In this document: positions 40,313-48,984 of the stretch, piece by piece
Layout of the letters: each line of letters opens with the position of its first letter
How positions within the stretch are numbered: the first letter of the stretch is position 1
From: an uncultured Pelagibacteraceae bacterium
GTDB lineage: Bacteria; Pseudomonadota; Alphaproteobacteria; Pelagibacterales; Pelagibacteraceae
NCBI GenBank assembly: GCA_902579465.1
Contig: CACHGV010000003.1
Location: 73,482-137,481, forward strand
Reading direction: 5' to 3'
Length of the DNA stretch: 64,000 bases
Position numbers and translations under genes: made by a program
Notes under the pieces: model-generated
The model's database searches: none
What the model was told of the DNA's origin: nothing
The model's input: the letters and a program-made list of their open reading frames with translations, nothing else

Positions 40313-41242
40313 TCAATTAAATTCTATCAAAGCATCAACATGCCTTTGAGTACTATCTTGTAAGGCTTTAAGATCATAACCACCTTCAAGAATTGAAACG
40401 ACTCTACCATTACAAAAAGACTTAGAAGTCTCCAAAGTCCTTTTGGTAATTTTATAATAATCCTCTGTGCTTAATCCCATTTGAGCTAATGGGTCGTTAA
40501 TATGTGCATCAAAACCCGCAGAAAATAACAAAAATTCGGGTTTGAAATGTTTTATTTTAGTTAAAACATTTTCATATGCATTTAAATATACTTCAGATGT
40601 TGTTCCAGCCTCTAGTGGAATATTCAATACATTATTAAATTTTCCATTTTCCTTATTTGAACCTGAGCCGGGGTAATAAGGGTATTGGTGAGTAGAAACA
40701 TATAATACCTTTTCATTATCATAAAAAATATCTTGAGTTCCATTACCATGGTGTACATCAAAATCAATTATTGCAATTTTTTTGTATTTATACTTTTCAA
40801 TTAAGTAATTAGCGCCAACGGCTACATTATTATAGATACAAAATCCCATAGCTTTATCTTTTTCTGCATGATGACCTGGAGGTCTAACAGCACAAAAAGC
40901 ATTCTTAAATTCTTTATTTTGTACTCCATCTATTGCTGTAATAATTGAACCTACTGCATCGTTAGTGGCATTTTTACTGCCAGGGGAAACAATTGTATCA
41001 CCATCTAAAAATACTAAACCTTTTTTTGGAAAAGACTGTTTAACGTGATTAATATATTCTATTGAATGGGTTTTATTTAAAAAAAATTCATCAAATTTAT
41101 TTGGTTTTTTCCATATAAGATTTTTGTTATCTATTTTTTTAAAATTATCAATTATTGCAGTAACCCTATCAATTTTTTCTGGATGACCATTTCCAGTATT
41201 ATGGTTTTTGTATGTATCTGTAGTGATTAGACCAGTCTTCAC
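40313..41242 (-). CDS. Histone deacetylase superfamily (AcuC/Hdac-like) amidohydrolase
   Basis: A 309-residue zinc amidohydrolase. Catalytic parts are visible: RPPGHHAEKDKAMGFC (the tandem His charge relay), IDFDVHHGNGTQDIF (zinc Asp and His) and LFSAGFDAH (second zinc Asp), and a final LEGGYDLKAL with the active-site Tyr. Bacterial members deacetylate proteins, polyamines or other acetylated amines. It begins with GTG overlapping the dapE stop (GTGA) and is followed by the SET-domain gene. Whether the substrate is protein lysine cannot be decided from sequence. Confidence 0.92.
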   Translation of the reverse strand: MKTGLITTDTYKNHNTGNGHPEKIDRVTAIIDNFKKIDNKNLIWKKPNKFDEFFLNKTHSIEYINHVKQSFPKKGLVFLDGDTIVSPGSKNATNDAVGSIITAIDGVQNKEFKNAFCAVRPPGHHAEKDKAMGFCIYNNVAVGANYLIEKYKYKKIAIIDFDVHHGNGTQDIFYDNEKVLYVSTHQYPYYPGSGSNKENGKFNNVLNIPLEAGTTSEVYLNAYENVLTKIKHFKPEFLLFSAGFDAHINDPLAQMGLSTEDYYKITKRTLETSKSFCNGRVVSILEGGYDLKALQDSTQRHVDALIEFN

Positions 41243-42396
41243 TTAAAATAATTTTTTAAAACATTTGAATATATTAAACTTAATTTTTTTAAATCGGTTA
41301 GTGAGACAGCCTCATCAACTTTATGCATAGTTTTTCCTACTAAGCCAAATTCTAAACAAGGAGCTATTTTTCTTATGAACCTTGCATCTGATGTGCCCCC
41401 AGTAGTTGAAAGTTTAGGTTTTATTTTAGTAACTTTTTTAATAACATTTTGTATCATAAATGTTGTACTATTAGGTTTTGTAAGAAAAGCTTCACCTGAA
41501 ACACTATAATCAATATTATATTTAGATTTAGTTTTATTACATACTTTTTTTAAAATTTTATTTATTTTTTTTTTAATGGAATTTGAGGTATGCAAATTAT
41601 TAAATCTTATATTAAATGAAGCATATGCAAGACCTGGAATTACATTGTCTGCAGTATTATTTATATTAATTTTTGTAATTTCAAGATTTGTTGGTTGAAA
41701 ATCCTTTGTGCCTTTGTCAAATCGTATATCTTTTAGATCTTTAAGTATTCTAACTAGAGCAGTCGAAGGGTTATTTGCTCTATGAGGATATGCCACATGC
41801 CCTTGAACTCCTGTAATTGTTAATCGACCGTTCATACTTCCTCTTCGACCAATTTTAATCATTTCACCTAATTTATTTGGATTAGTTGGCTCTCCAACCA
41901 AGCAAAAATCTATTTTCTCTCGTTTCTTTTTTAAATAGTCTACAACTTTTTTGGTTCCATTAATGGCAACACCTTCCTCATCTCCAGTGATTAAAAGACT
42001 TATTGATCCATTAAATCCTCTATTTTTTTCAACAAAAACGCTTATAGCAGATACAAATGCAGCTATTGAGCTTTTCATATCATTTGCACCCCTTCCGATT
42101 AAATGTCCTTTTTTAATTGATGGTTTAAACGGATTTACTGTCCAATCTCTTAAATTTCCAGCAGGAACAACATCAAGATGTCCTGCATAACAAAAATTAG
42201 GACTTTTACTCCCTAATCTTGCATATAGATTTTTAACTGGAGCACTTCCTTTTTCTTTAAACTCTAGAATTTTAGTTTTAAATCCAAGTTTTTTTAATTT
42301 TTTTTCCAAAAATTTCATTATTCCCACATCTAAAGGGGTTACAGTTGGAAATCTAATTAGCTCTTTGGCTAATTGAAGTTCATTTATAATTTTCAT
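41239..42396 (-). CDS. dapE: Succinyl-diaminopimelate desuccinylase
   Basis: An M20-family dizinc hydrolase (385 residues from ATG 42396; a TTG precedes it) in lysine and peptidoglycan diaminopimelate synthesis. Motifs include CYAGHLDVVPAG (zinc His/Asp), GRGANDMKSSIAA, TGDEEGVAINGT (catalytic Glu pair) and TGGTSDARF. It follows dapD by 5 bases, so consecutive steps of the succinylase branch are co-encoded. It overlaps the HDAC-family gene by 4 bases. Confidence 0.96.
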   Translation of the reverse strand: MKIINELQLAKELIRFPTVTPLDVGIMKFLEKKLKKLGFKTKILEFKEKGSAPVKNLYARLGSKSPNFCYAGHLDVVPAGNLRDWTVNPFKPSIKKGHLIGRGANDMKSSIAAFVSAISVFVEKNRGFNGSISLLITGDEEGVAINGTKKVVDYLKKKREKIDFCLVGEPTNPNKLGEMIKIGRRGSMNGRLTITGVQGHVAYPHRANNPSTALVRILKDLKDIRFDKGTKDFQPTNLEITKININNTADNVIPGLAYASFNIRFNNLHTSNSIKKKINKILKKVCNKTKSKYNIDYSVSGEAFLTKPNSTTFMIQNVIKKVTKIKPKLSTTGGTSDARFIRKIAPCLEFGLVGKTMHKVDEAVSLTDLKKLSLIYSNVLKNYFK

Positions 42397-42401
42397 CAAA
42401 A

Positions 42402-43229
42402 CTATTCTCTCAAGAGATCGTTAATAGAAGTTTTAGATCTTGTTTTCTCATCTACTTGTTTAATTATTACTGCACAATATAGTGAGGGTGCAGTTGAGTT
42501 ATTTTTATCTGGAAGTGAACCTGGAACTACAACTGAATAAGGAGGAATTTTTCCATAAGTAATTTCTCCAGTTCTCCTATTAACAATTTTAGTGGATTGT
42601 CCTATATACATTCCCATACTTAGGACGGATCCTTCACCTACAATTACACCTTCTACAACTTCAGACATTGCACCTAGAAAAACATTATCTTCGATAATAG
42701 TTGGTAAGGCTTGTGCAGGTTCTAAAACTCCACCCACACCTGAACCAGCGGAGATATGACAATTTTTTCCAATTTGACTACAGCTTCCTGCTCTTGCAAA
42801 CGTATCAATCATTGTTCCTTCGTCTATGTATGCCCCAATGTTAACGTAGCATGGCATTAAAACTGCATTCTTTCCAACAAAACTTCCTTTTCTTACTGGT
42901 GAGTTAGGCACCATTCTAAAACCCGCTTTTTCATGATCTTCTTTTGTCCATCCTGCAGTCTTACCCTTTAGTAAGTGAGCTTTATCATACCAACTACTAT
43001 ATGGACCATTCAAATTCTCCATTGGATACAATCTAAAACTTAACATGATTGCTTTTTTCAAATGTTGATGAGTTATCCATTCACCATTTATTTTTTCAGC
43101 AACTCGTGACTTTCCACTATCTAAATCATCAATAACTTGATTTATAGTATCTTTTAAAGACTGATCTGAAGCTGGATTTATTTGATCTCTTATTTCCCAA
43201 GCTTCATTTATTACGTTTTCTATACTCAT
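42402..43229 (-). CDS. dapD: Tetrahydrodipicolinate N-succinyltransferase
   Basis: A 275-residue left-handed beta-helix acyltransferase that succinylates tetrahydrodipicolinate with succinyl-CoA. It has [23 protein letters not shown] and hexapeptide-repeat segments such as [24 protein letters not shown]. The family length is about 274-285. Gaps of 3 and 5 bases separate it from the HAD gene and dapE. Confidence 0.97.
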   Translation of the reverse strand: MSIENVINEAWEIRDQINPASDQSLKDTINQVIDDLDSGKSRVAEKINGEWITHQHLKKAIMLSFRLYPMENLNGPYSSWYDKAHLLKGKTAGWTKEDHEKAGFRMVPNSPVRKGSFVGKNAVLMPCYVNIGAYIDEGTMIDTFARAGSCSQIGKNCHISAGSGVGGVLEPAQALPTIIEDNVFLGAMSEVVEGVIVGEGSVLSMGMYIGQSTKIVNRRTGEITYGKIPPYSVVVPGSLPDKNNSTAPSLYCAVIIKQVDEKTRSKTSINDLLRE

Positions 43230-43232
43230 AAT

Positions 43233-43895
43233 TTATGAGTTTTTTAATATCCTTATTTCTTTTAAAAATAAAGAGAGATTTTCTATTTTATAGTCAATAT
43301 AGTCTTCATCAGATTCTTTTTTACCCCAATATTCATTATTGATTAGCCAAACAGTTGTAGCTCCTCTTTCTTTTCCAATTGACAAGTTTTTTGCAATATC
43401 TTCAATATAGATTGTTTCTTTTGGGTCAATATCAAATTTTTTTACCATCAGATCGAATGCTTTTGCTGCAGGTTTTGGGCTATATTCCGCGTCAACTATA
43501 TCAAATACGTCATCAAATAGATCATCAATCCCCAAATGTGTAGTTATATTATTAACATGTTCACTGCTTCCATTGGTAAAAACGAACTTTCTTAAATCCA
43601 ATTTCTCTATTTCACCTCTCAAAACTAAATCCTTTTCCATAAAAGATAGGTCAATATCATGAACAAAATTTAAAAAATCTTTTGGAGGGATATCATGATG
43701 TATCATTAATCCATTTAGACTTGTATTATATTTATGAAAGTAGTCAGTTTGTAATTTTTTAGCTTCGACCAAGTTAATTTTTAATTTTTCAGAAATGTAT
43801 TGTGTCATTCTTTTACTTACTTGACCAAATACAGACTCTAAATCCTGATAAAGAACACCATCACAGTCAAATAAAATATTTTTTATATTTTTCAT
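43233..43895 (-). CDS. HAD-superfamily hydrolase, pyrimidine 5'-nucleotidase-like
   Basis: A 220-residue HAD phosphatase. Motif I is LFDCDGVLYQD, motif II is VFTNGS, the Lys is in SPKPAAKAF and motif IV is IYIEDIAKNL. The DxDGVLY start and cap pattern match the SDT1/pyrimidine 5'-nucleotidase group, which occurs near argB and dapD in many alphaproteobacteria. The physiological substrate is not fixed by sequence. It overlaps the argB end by 4 bases. Confidence 0.85.
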   Translation of the reverse strand: MKNIKNILFDCDGVLYQDLESVFGQVSKRMTQYISEKLKINLVEAKKLQTDYFHKYNTSLNGLMIHHDIPPKDFLNFVHDIDLSFMEKDLVLRGEIEKLDLRKFVFTNGSSEHVNNITTHLGIDDLFDDVFDIVDAEYSPKPAAKAFDLMVKKFDIDPKETIYIEDIAKNLSIGKERGATTVWLINNEYWGKKESDEDYIDYKIENLSLFLKEIRILKNS

Positions 43896-44740
43896 TTTCT
43901 TATTAATGTGCCAGCACCTTTATCTGAGAATAATTCAAAAAGAATTGAATGTTTTCTTCTTCCATCAATAATTCCGACACCAGTAACTCCATTCATTATT
44001 GCATCTAAGCAGGTATTAATTTTAGGTATCATGCCCTCAGTTATAATTTCATTATTTATCATCTCTAAAATTTCAGATGACGTAATTTCCTCAATAAGCT
44101 TTTTTTCTTTATCAAGTACACCTTCAACATTGGTCATTAATAATAATCTTCTACATTTCAAAGATTTAGCTATAGCACCAGCAGCTGTATCTCCGTTAAT
44201 ATTAAATGTTTGATTATTTTTACCTAAACCTAAAGGTGATATTATTGGAACTGAGCTTACTTTTATTATATCTTTTATTATATTTATATTGATTTTGCTT
44301 GGCTTTCCAACAAAACCAAGTTCCTCTGCTTCTGGAATAACTTCAATAACATTATTTTTTTTTGTGTTTATCGAGACTGCATTTGATCCTTTTTCAATTA
44401 AAGAATTAACAATGTCCTCGTTAAAATCAATAAGGACATCCTCAACTATATTTATAATTTTTTCATCCGTAACCCTTAAGCCTCTAATAAATTTTGATTG
44501 AATATTTGATTTTTCTAACTCTCTTTTAATTCTAGGGCCACCTCCGTGGACTATTATTATTGATAATCCTAACTTATTTAGAATATTTATATCTGAAATA
44601 AAATTGTTAAAAATATTTCTATCAATAAAAACGTTTCCCCCATATTTAATGACTATTAATTCATTTTTGTATTTATCTATATATTTTTTAACCTCTTCGA
44701 TGGAAGGACCATCTTTTGGTACTATTTTTTCTATTTCCAT
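43892..44740 (-). CDS. argB: Acetylglutamate kinase
   Basis: ArgB (282 residues) phosphorylates N-acetylglutamate in arginine synthesis. The amino-acid kinase fold is shown by VIKYGGNVFID, IIVHGGGPRIKREL, NINGDTAAGAIAKSL, LLMTNVEGVLD, and GMIPKINTCLDAIMNGV. It follows yidC by 5 bases. In many alphaproteobacteria yihA/engB lies between these two genes; it is absent here. Confidence 0.96.
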   Translation of the reverse strand: MEIEKIVPKDGPSIEEVKKYIDKYKNELIVIKYGGNVFIDRNIFNNFISDINILNKLGLSIIIVHGGGPRIKRELEKSNIQSKFIRGLRVTDEKIINIVEDVLIDFNEDIVNSLIEKGSNAVSINTKKNNVIEVIPEAEELGFVGKPSKININIIKDIIKVSSVPIISPLGLGKNNQTFNINGDTAAGAIAKSLKCRRLLLMTNVEGVLDKEKKLIEEITSSEILEMINNEIITEGMIPKINTCLDAIMNGVTGVGIIDGRRKHSILFELFSDKGAGTLIRK

Positions 44741-44745
44741 TTCTA

Positions 44746-46428
44746 TTAAACAGTTTTGACAGTCGTTCTTTTGATTATTATGTACTGTTGTGCCATTGTT
44801 AATATGTTATTTATAGTCCAGTAAATAACTAGTCCTGCAGGGAAAGGAGCTAGTATTACAGTCAAAAATAATGGAAAGAACATAAATATTTTTGCTTGAA
44901 CAGGATCGGGAGGCGTTGGATTTAGTTTTTGCTGCATCCACATTGAAACACCCATTAAGCACGGCCATACACCTATTAGTAAAAAAGAAGGGGGATCCCA
45001 CGGAATTAGTCCAAATAAATTAAATATGGATGTAGGATCTCTTTCACTTAAATCTTTTATCCAACCAAAAAACGGCTGATGTCTCATCTCAATTGTTACA
45101 AATAAAACTTTATAAATTGCAAAGAAAAAAGGTATCTGTATAAAAATTGGAAGACACCCGCTTATTGGATTAACTTTTTCTCTTTTGTATAATGCCATCA
45201 TCTCTTGTTGAAGTTTCATTTTATCCTCTTTATGTAACTCTTTTAGTCTTGTCATTTCTGGCTGAAGAACTTTCATTTTAGCCATGGACCTAAATGAGTA
45301 ATTTGCAAGTGGAAAAAATGCTAATCTTATACAAGCAGTTATCATTATAATTGCTATTCCAAAATTGCCAGCTAGATTAAAGAAATATTGAATTGCAAAG
45401 AATAAAGGTTTTACAATGAAGTAAAACCATCCCCAATCAATTGCTAAATCAAACTTATTAATATTTTCACTCTCAGCATATCCATCAATAACGTTTACTT
45501 CTTTTGCAGCAATTATTACTCTAATTGAGTTGCTTTTTGTTTCGTTTGCACGAACTTCTGTTGCATTAGTCTCAATAAAATTTGCTCTGAACTTATTTTT
45601 ATAATCAAAATCAGATCTAAAACTTTTATCTTTTTCGGGAATAAGACTAGTCAGCCAATATTTATCAGTTATTCCTAGCCATCCAGATTGTGCATTTTTA
45701 GAATATTTTTTGTCCTTAATATCATCATAATCCTCTTCAACTAATTGATCATCAAAAACTCCAATTAAACCTTCATGCAAAATATAAAAATTAGTTACAT
45801 CAGGGGCTACATTTCTAATAATTTGTCCGTATGGATAAAAGTTATAGGTTTTATCCGAATTATTAATAATCGTTTGTTTGATGTTAAAAAGATATTGTTT
45901 ATCTATGCTTATTTCTTTTAAGAATTTAATATTTTGATCGTTAGTCCAACTTAATTTCACTGACGAATTAGGTGTGAGTTTGTTACTTCCTTCAATGCTC
46001 CAAAGAGATTTTGAGTTTGGTAAATCAATATTTTTGTTAGTAGTTGCCCATCCAGTTTCTACATAATATCCATTATTAGACTGCTTAGGATTTAATAAGA
46101 TTACATTATCATCTCCATTTAAAGTATTTGTATAATTTTTAAAAGTTAAGTCGTCTATTGAAGACCCAATTAATGAAATTGAGCCTTTAATTTTCTCATT
46201 TTCAAAAAGAACTCTCTCGTTTTCTTTTAAAGCATCATTTCTAGATATTTTAATTATTTCTTCATCCTGGACTAATGATGGTGCATCCGTAGAAGAATTT
46301 TCACTGGTAATATTTTTGTCATTAGAAATGTCTTTTTGGTCTACTACTGCTGGAGCGAAAAATAGACTATAGAGTATTATTACAGCTGCACTTAGAGATA
46401 TTGCGGCAATTACATTTTTTGTATCCAT
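44746..46428 (-). CDS. yidC: Membrane protein insertase YidC
   Basis: A 560-residue insertase for inner-membrane proteins, with an N-terminal helix, a large periplasmic domain (about 45-340) and five C-terminal transmembrane segments. Conserved features are the RMAFFP-like RLAFFPLANYSFRSMAKM, the cytoplasmic loop with KVNPISGCLPIFIQIP, and IYWTINNILTMAQQY near the end. It belongs to the rpmH-rnpA-yidD-yidC operon. Length is typical of Gram-negative YidC. Confidence 0.97.
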   Translation of the reverse strand: MDTKNVIAAISLSAAVIILYSLFFAPAVVDQKDISNDKNITSENSSTDAPSLVQDEEIIKISRNDALKENERVLFENEKIKGSISLIGSSIDDLTFKNYTNTLNGDDNVILLNPKQSNNGYYVETGWATTNKNIDLPNSKSLWSIEGSNKLTPNSSVKLSWTNDQNIKFLKEISIDKQYLFNIKQTIINNSDKTYNFYPYGQIIRNVAPDVTNFYILHEGLIGVFDDQLVEEDYDDIKDKKYSKNAQSGWLGITDKYWLTSLIPEKDKSFRSDFDYKNKFRANFIETNATEVRANETKSNSIRVIIAAKEVNVIDGYAESENINKFDLAIDWGWFYFIVKPLFFAIQYFFNLAGNFGIAIIMITACIRLAFFPLANYSFRSMAKMKVLQPEMTRLKELHKEDKMKLQQEMMALYKREKVNPISGCLPIFIQIPFFFAIYKVLFVTIEMRHQPFFGWIKDLSERDPTSIFNLFGLIPWDPPSFLLIGVWPCLMGVSMWMQQKLNPTPPDPVQAKIFMFFPLFLTVILAPFPAGLVIYWTINNILTMAQQYIIIKRTTVKTV

Positions 46429-46431
46429 AAA

Positions 46432-46674
46432 TTACTTTTTCTTTTTGACTGGATCAAATCCCTCTCCACCACCCAGAATTTTTATCGGATGACAACTAAG
46501 TATTCTTTTAAATCCATTAATACTTCCTTTTAAAATTCCATTCACTTTTATATTTTCAATAAAATAATCAGAACATGTTGGAAGATATCTACAATTATTA
46601 CCTAGATAAGGAGATATAAATATTTGATAAAATCTTATAATCTTGATCATTAAAAATTTAATAAAATTGGTCAT
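46432..46674 (-). CDS. yidD: Membrane protein insertion efficiency factor YidD
   Basis: An 80-residue protein with the family pattern IRFYQIFISPYLGNNCRYLPTCSDY and a C-terminal CHPIKILGGGEGFDPV. Three cysteines are in the conserved places. It sits between rnpA (4-base overlap) and yidC (3-base gap) as expected and assists YidC-dependent insertion. Confidence 0.96.
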   Translation of the reverse strand: MTNFIKFLMIKIIRFYQIFISPYLGNNCRYLPTCSDYFIENIKVNGILKGSINGFKRILSCHPIKILGGGEGFDPVKKKK

Positions 46675-47012
46675 TTAATTTTTTTAAAGTCTTCTATAGT
46701 TGCATTTTTTATTGTTTCATAAGGGTCTTTGCTAACAGATATTCTTGCAATCAATAAATAACAATAATTAAGATTGATATTAATTGATTTCACAGCTTCG
46801 TTCATAATATTTCTTAGTCTTCTTTTAATTCTATTTCTTGTTACTGCATTTCCAATTTTCTTTTTGGCTACAAAACTAATATTTAATCTATTATTATTTT
46901 TATCAGAAAGTTTTTTAAAGAAAATTGTTAAGTATTTGTTAGAAATTTTTTTTCCACTCAGAATAGACTTAAAATCCTCATTTTTAGAAAGGCTAACAAT
47001 CTTGTTTTTCAT
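46671..47012 (-). CDS. rnpA: Ribonuclease P protein component
   Basis: A 113-residue basic protein that assists the RNase P RNA in tRNA 5' maturation. It contains the RNR-like signature AVTRNRIKRRLRNIMNEA and an N-terminal LSKNEDFKSIL. Its ATG shares a base with the rpmH stop (TAATG) and its stop overlaps yidD (ATGA). Confidence 0.96.
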   Translation of the reverse strand: MKNKIVSLSKNEDFKSILSGKKISNKYLTIFFKKLSDKNNNRLNISFVAKKKIGNAVTRNRIKRRLRNIMNEAVKSININLNYCYLLIARISVSKDPYETIKNATIEDFKKIK

Positions 47013-47149
47013 TAAGCGTTTGTTAATTTTTTTCTTCCTTTAGCTCTTCTTCTTTTTAATACTTTTCTCCCACCCTTTGTTTTTTTTTTAGCTCTAAAGC
47101 CAACAGCTTTTTTTCTTTTTCTGTTACTTGGTTGATATGTACGTTTCAT
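47012..47149 (-). CDS. rpmH: 50S ribosomal protein L34
   Basis: A 45-residue ORF that I read directly on the minus strand: it begins [19 protein letters not shown] and ends KGRKKLTNA, an unmistakable L34. It leads the rpmH-rnpA-yidD-yidC set, overlapping rnpA by one base. Its promoter must lie in the 82-base gap shared with the divergent VTT-domain gene. Confidence 0.98.
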   Translation of the reverse strand: MKRTYQPSNRKRKKAVGFRAKKKTKGGRKVLKRRRAKGRKKLTNA

Positions 47150-47231
47150 TGTTGTTAAATTAATGTTAAATTTCGGTAGTTATACAAATATATATATATA
47201 AGTACAGCGATTTTTAATAAGTTAAAAATCA

Positions 47232-47951
47232 ATGAAAAGAGAAAAAAAAATTAAACTATTTTTAGGCTCTGCCTACATTTTGATAGTATTTGTTTTTTTA
47301 TTGATTTTTTTTAACAACTTTTCCTTTCAGGATTTTTCAAGTTATGAATTAATAAGACAAAATAGAGAAGCTTTAGAGAATATTAAAAATAGTAATATTT
47401 TTTTATCAAGTATTATTTTTTTAATAGGCACCATAGTCTGGGTCCTCTTATTAGGCTTTGGATCACCAGTATTTCTAGTTGGTGGTTTTATTTTTGGTAA
47501 GTGGTTAGGAACTGTACTAGTAGTTTTTGGATTATCTATTGGTGCAACATTTCTTTATATTTTTGCAAACTATTTTTTAAAAGATTTAGTTGAGGAAAAA
47601 TTTTCATCTCGTTTTAGCAATTTTACTGAGAAGTTTAAAAAGAATGAGTTTGTTTTTTTTCTAATCTATAGATTTGTAGGTGGCATTCCTTTTTTCATTT
47701 CAAATATTTTACCTACAATATTTAATGTTAAGGTTAGAAATTTCTTTCTAGGATCAATAATTGGTATGACCCCACAATTATTTGTTGGAGCATCTCTCGG
47801 TGCTGGTTTGAGTAAGATATTGGAGGAAAATTCTGAGGTACCAAGTATTTTAGAATTAATTTTTTCTCCTGATATTTATTTACCAATTCTGGGAATTATA
47901 ATTTTAGTTATAACTGGGTTTTTGTTAAAAAAAAATTTTTATACAAAATAA
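47232..47951 (+). CDS. TVP38/TMEM64-type VTT-domain membrane protein
   Basis: A 239-residue polytopic inner-membrane protein. The VTT (SNARE-associated/DedA-like) pattern is GFGSPVFLVGGFIFGKWLG, FFLIYRFVGGIPFFISNILPTIF and GMTPQLFVGASLG. Such proteins may act in lipid scrambling or membrane homeostasis; the bacterial role is unsettled. It is divergent from rpmH and convergent with tRNA-Thr, ending 3 bases before it. Confidence 0.87.
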   Translation: MKREKKIKLFLGSAYILIVFVFLLIFFNNFSFQDFSSYELIRQNREALENIKNSNIFLSSIIFLIGTIVWVLLLGFGSPVFLVGGFIFGKWLGTVLVVFGLSIGATFLYIFANYFLKDLVEEKFSSRFSNFTEKFKKNEFVFFLIYRFVGGIPFFISNILPTIFNVKVRNFFLGSIIGMTPQLFVGASLGAGLSKILEENSEVPSILELIFSPDIYLPILGIIILVITGFLLKKNFYTK

Positions 47952-47954
47952 TAG

Positions 47955-48028
47955 TGGTGCCCCCATCCAGAATTGAACTGGAAACTCATCCTTACCATGG
48001 ATGTGTTATACCATTTAACTATAGGGGC
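47955..48028 (-). tRNA. tRNA-Thr (anticodon GGT)
   Basis: The reverse strand gives a 74-base cloverleaf: acceptor GCCCCTA with TGGGGGC (one T-T mismatch-like position at the base of the stem), anticodon stem CATCC/GGATG with loop ATGGTAA (GGT, reads ACC/ACU), T-loop TTCAATT, discriminator A and encoded CCA. Confidence 0.95.
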
Positions 48029-48122
48029 AATATTTACTTAAATTAGTGTATAAATTTAATTTTTTCAAATTATTGCCTTAATTTTTTTTTAAAATACGTT
48101 ATATCTATTTGGGAAAAATGTT

Positions 48123-48320
48123 ATGGGAATTCACTACACATATGGAGCTAATAAAAATGCAAAGCTCATGGAAAAAAAAGCTAAAAGAGAAAAAAAGCTT
48201 GCAGAAAAAAGAGCAAAAAAACAGGTGAAAACTGGCCCAGTAAAAAATGAAGAAGACAAAACAATTCCTCTTGATCAGGTTATAACGCTTGACCATCTTA
48301 CAAATCCTGACAAAAAATAA
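48123..48320 (+). CDS. Small lysine-rich protein, unknown
   Basis: A 65-residue ORF. Residues 10-40 are almost entirely Lys, Glu, Ala and Arg and would form a charged helix or coiled coil; the C-terminal part is less biased (IPLDQVITLDHL). It precedes a second tiny basic ORF and dcd in the same direction with a 3-base gap, so it is probably part of the dcd-murA operon. I recognise no family. Confidence 0.6.
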   Translation: MGIHYTYGANKNAKLMEKKAKREKKLAEKRAKKQVKTGPVKNEEDKTIPLDQVITLDHLTNPDKK

Positions 48321-48323
48321 ATA

Positions 48324-48428
48324 ATGAGTTCAAAAAAGAATAATTTTAGTAAACTTGAACTTGCCTTAAGAAAAAATTTAAAAAAAAGAAAAGAATTCCA
48401 AAAAAAAACAAAGAAAAAAAATAAATAA
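48324..48428 (+). CDS. Tiny basic protein (34 residues), unknown
   Basis: An ATG-initiated 34-residue [22 protein letters not shown] continuing to a Lys-rich end. Its stop overlaps the dcd ATG (TAATG), the same coupling seen for real genes here. The [13 protein letters not shown] pattern is like small basic proteins encoded near murA in other alphaproteobacteria, from memory and unchecked. It may bind nucleic acid; function unknown. Confidence 0.55.
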   Translation: MSSKKNNFSKLELALRKNLKKRKEFQKKTKKKNK

Positions 48429-48982
48429 TGTCGGTCCAATCTGATAAGTGGATTATACAAATGGCCAGAGACAATGATATGATCTCTCCTTTTGAAGATA
48501 AACAAGTTAGGGGAGACAAAATATCATTTGGTGTATCATCGTATGGCTATGATGCGAGAGTTTCTGATGAATTCAAAATTTTTACCAACGTAAATTCTGA
48601 AATAGTAGATCCAAAAAATTTTAAATCCTCAAATTTTATTACTAAAAACTCATCTGAATGCATAATACCACCCAATTCATTCGTATTAGCAAGGACTGTA
48701 GAATATTTTAAGATACCTAAAAATGTTTTAGTTATTTGTTTAGGAAAATCCACATATGCTAGATGTGGAATAATTGTCAATGTTACACCTCTTGAACCAG
48801 GCTGGGAGGGACATGTGACATTAGAATTTTCCAATACAACTCCATTACCAGCAAAAATTTATGCCAATGAAGGTGTTGCTCAATTTGTTTTTATTAAGGG
48901 CAATGAAGATCCAGCTGTTTCATATGCAGATAGAAATGGTAAATACCAAGGTCAAAAGGGAGTCACACTTCCAAAAATATAA
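48428..48982 (+). CDS. dcd: dCTP deaminase
   Basis: A 184-residue trimeric enzyme deaminating dCTP to dUTP for thymidylate supply. Family parts are [32 protein letters not shown], the catalytic [25 protein letters not shown] and [12 protein letters not shown]. It overlaps the tiny basic ORF by one base and is 2 bases before murA. Confidence 0.97.
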   Translation: MSVQSDKWIIQMARDNDMISPFEDKQVRGDKISFGVSSYGYDARVSDEFKIFTNVNSEIVDPKNFKSSNFITKNSSECIIPPNSFVLARTVEYFKIPKNVLVICLGKSTYARCGIIVNVTPLEPGWEGHVTLEFSNTTPLPAKIYANEGVAQFVFIKGNEDPAVSYADRNGKYQGQKGVTLPKI

Positions 48983-48984
48983 AA

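Noticed and set aside
47150..47231. Replication origin near rpmH
   Set aside because: No dnaA gene or DnaA-box cluster is visible; the 82-base gap is sufficient only for divergent promoters.
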